Source of the DNA: Parabacteroides sp. 52
GTDB lineage: Bacteria; Bacteroidota; Bacteroidia; Bacteroidales; Tannerellaceae
Assembly: GCF_010500925.1 (NCBI RefSeq)
Contig: NZ_QVMG01000005.1
Span: 1-64,000, forward strand
DNA: 64,000 nucleotides
Direction: 5' to 3'
This document shows positions 62,504-64,000 of the stretch, piece by piece; the stretch's first letter is position 1, and each line of letters starts with the position of its first letter. A program made the translations under genes and the position numbers. The notes below the pieces were generated by a model that saw only the letters and a list, made by a program, of their open reading frames with translations, made no database searches and was not told the DNA's origin.

Positions 62504-62587
62504 GGCTGATGATTGTCAGCAATTTTGCCGATAATCGTCGGCATTTTTGCTGATATATATCGGCACTTATGCTGACAAATATCGGCA
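62504..62587. repeat. 84-bp hexamer-array element, copy C
   Basis: GGCTGA-6-TCAGCA-4-TGCCGA-6-TCGGCA-4-TGCTGA-6-TCGGCA-4-TGCTGA-6-TCGGCA, the same hexamer order and spacing as copies A and B. It lies between the divergent HU-family and MscS genes, about 105 bp upstream of the MscS -7 element. Confidence 0.85.
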
Positions 62588-62691
62588 AATATATTTACCG
62601 GCAAAAAAAGGAAAGTATATTCTTCAGCATATTATATTCACTTCTGGGGCATGGGCAGAACTTTTTGTAAGGAAATATAGTTTCATTGTAT

Positions 62692-62699
62692 TAACTTTG
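62692..62699 (+). promoter_or_regulatory. -7 element TAACTTTG of the second mscS-like gene
   Basis: TAnnTTTG match 24 bases before ATG 62724; it rules out the upstream in-frame ATG at 62547, which lies in the repeat. Confidence 0.65.
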
Positions 62700-62723
62700 T
62701 CGTCTCTATCTAAAGATAAGTAT

Positions 62724-63779
62724 ATGCTGGAACAATTTGTTTGGGGAAATACAGTTGAGAACTGGGCTATTTCCGTTGGTATTGTTTTGGGAACAATGTG
62801 TGTCACTAAAATTGTTTCCCTGTTCAATAAAAAAATATTATACAAAATAACCCGTAAGACACAGAGCAAGCTGGATGATATCATCTACGATTCGCTGGAG
62901 TCACCCATCCTTTTCGGTATTCTATTGTTAGGTATATGGATTGCTTTCCATCGGTTGGAACATGCAGAAAACACTCTCAAAGCAGTGGATGGGGCCTACC
63001 GTATATTGGTTGTATTGAATATCACCTGGTTTTTCAACCGTTTGTTTAACAGTCTGATCAATGTCTATTGGATCCATCCGTCGGATCATTCATCAAAAAC
63101 CAGAAGACAAACAGCCAAAATGATGCCGGTAATCAAACGGGGTATTTTAATCCTTGTCTGGATTATTGGAATCATTACGGCTCTTAGCAATGTGGGAGTC
63201 AATATCAGTGCCCTGATAGGCACCTTGGGGATCGGAGGTATTGCTTTTGCCCTGGCTGCACAGGATACGGTAAAAAGTATATTTGGTGCATTCACCATCC
63301 TGACAGACCGTCCTTTTAATATCGGAGATACGATCCGTATCGATAGCCATGAGGGCACAATCATCGATGTGGGTATCCGCAGTACGAAGATGCGGAATTA
63401 TGATAAACGGATTATCACTTTTCCCAATTATAAAATCATGGATGCATCCATTGTAAATATCTCTGCCGAGCCGATGCGCCGGGTGGTGACCAAGCTCGGG
63501 TTGACTTACGACACTCCACCGGAGAAGATGCAGGAAGCGTTGGAGATATTAAGAGCGATTCCGGGAAAAGTAGAAAACGCCACCACCAAAGAGGTCATTG
63601 CCAACTTCTCGGAGTTTGCCGATTCGGCCCTTGTGATCACCTTCATCTTCTTTATCGAAAAGAAAGGCAACAACCAGAAAGTAACCTCCGATGTCTATAT
63701 GGAGATATTAAAAGACTTCAATAAGGCTGGACTGAACTTTGCTTTCCCGACGCAAACGATTTACGTAGAAAAAGAATAA
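62724..63779 (+). CDS. MscS-family mechanosensitive channel
   Basis: 351 residues from ATG 62724 (MLEQFVWGNTVENW). Membrane segments at about 14-35, 62-78, 98-115 and 140-160. The pore and beta-domain signature is GTLGIGGIAFALAAQDTVKSIFGAFTILTDRPFNIGDTIRIDSHEGTIIDVGIRSTKMR (about 170-228), then ITFPNYKIMDASIVNIS. This is a clearer MscS-type pore than the gene at 31029. It would relieve turgor on osmotic downshock. Confidence 0.93.
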   Translation: MLEQFVWGNTVENWAISVGIVLGTMCVTKIVSLFNKKILYKITRKTQSKLDDIIYDSLESPILFGILLLGIWIAFHRLEHAENTLKAVDGAYRILVVLNITWFFNRLFNSLINVYWIHPSDHSSKTRRQTAKMMPVIKRGILILVWIIGIITALSNVGVNISALIGTLGIGGIAFALAAQDTVKSIFGAFTILTDRPFNIGDTIRIDSHEGTIIDVGIRSTKMRNYDKRIITFPNYKIMDASIVNISAEPMRRVVTKLGLTYDTPPEKMQEALEILRAIPGKVENATTKEVIANFSEFADSALVITFIFFIEKKGNNQKVTSDVYMEILKDFNKAGLNFAFPTQTIYVEKE

Positions 63780-63828
63780 TAGATTTCCTTCAGATTTCAT
63801 ATTCTCCCTGTCTAAAGCTGAATGGCAA

Positions 63829-63855
63829 GAACTTATCACAAATTGTGATAAGTTC
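63829..63855. promoter_or_regulatory. 27-bp perfect palindrome, candidate operator of cutC
   Basis: GAACTTATCACAA, one central base, TTGTGATAAGTTC. It ends 15 bases before the cutC -7 element and so covers the -33 position. No T-run follows, which argues against a terminator for the channel gene. Confidence 0.5.
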
Positions 63856-63869
63856 CCTGAGAATATTCG

Positions 63870-63877
63870 TACCTTTG
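63870..63877 (+). promoter_or_regulatory. -7 element TACCTTTG of cutC
   Basis: Consensus match 20 bases before the cutC ATG. Confidence 0.7.
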
Positions 63878-63897
63878 CAAACGAAAAGAAGATACAG

Positions 63898-64000
63898 ATG
63901 AAACGAACGATCGAGATATGTGCCAATTCGGCTCAGAGTTGTGTAGAAGCAGAACTTGGAGGAGCCACCCGCGTCGAACTATGTGCCTCTATTCCGGAAG
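63898..64000 (+). CDS. cutC: CutC-family protein (5' end only)
   Basis: Only the first 34 residues are in the window (MKRTIEICANSAQSCVEAEL then GGATRVELCASIPE), matching the strand-helix start of the CutC TIM barrel. The family was linked to copper tolerance in Escherichia coli, a role since disputed. The gene continues beyond the window. It has a consensus -7 element and a palindrome upstream. Confidence 0.88.
   Translation, partial: MKRTIEICANSAQSCVEAELGGATRVELCASIPE

Overview
The window reads as chromosome of a Bacteroidales bacterium, most likely Parabacteroides or a close relative. That placement is inferred from gene content and promoters, since no search was possible. About 25 genes are preceded by the Bacteroidetes -7 element TAnnTTTG, Shine-Dalgarno sites are mostly absent, and the gene set includes serine palmitoyltransferase, a PorT-type barrel, DUF3276, DUF5606 and SDR-type threonine dehydrogenase. 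There is no rRNA, prophage or CRISPR array.

Layout. 1-2.3 kb: an insertion-sequence end abuts the C-terminal remnant of a CzcA/CusA metal pump, followed by its TolC-type partner. 2.3-26.9 kb: mostly housekeeping genes (CNNM/CorC protein, pheS, nth, murB, M3 peptidase, dCMP deaminase, S41 protease, 5-formyl-THF ligase, tRNA-Gln, rsfS-ftsH-cdsA, porT-like, ferredoxin, DUF3276, nusB, yajC-ybbR-coaE, DUF5606, lon, trmN6, lipid kinase, spt). 27-35.7 kb: outer-membrane phospholipase A, a membrane-bound MutS relative, M48 lipoprotein, MscS channel, the divergent threonine-degrading pair tdh/kbl, and a PHP phosphatase. 35.7-39.5 kb: beta-propeller, sodium symporter and GH130 phosphorylase.

39.6-53.7 kb is the most unusual region. 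It is one long minus-strand gene train starting with an IclR regulator: a YVTN-propeller di-heme cytochrome, a chorismatase/Rid-like enzyme, a cupin lipoprotein, a 1330-residue fusion (NPCBM, propeller, two CxxCH haems, formylglycine-enzyme-like domain), a fused CcsBA cytochrome c maturation protein, a small VOC protein, DhaK, DhaL and an LsrF-type aldolase, ending at a terminator. It looks like an envelope c-type redox module with its own haem-attachment machinery joined to a cytoplasmic phospho-ketose route; the substrate is unknown.

53.9-59.6 kb: threonine operon thrA - (inserted four-helix-bundle gene) - apgM-type probable homoserine kinase - thrC, with a possible leader peptide. 59.7-64 kb: EamA transporter, a RAYT transposase between two copies of a complex REP-like block, an HU-family protein, a second MscS channel and the start of cutC.

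Two repeat systems stand out. Three intergenic loci (2152, 27107, 62504) each hold an exactly 84-bp element built from eight alternating hexamers (TGCYGA / TCRGCA) with spacers of 6 and 4 bp, a 22-bp period. Separately, a RAYT gene is flanked by directly repeated 31-bp tandem units plus a 152-bp identical block.
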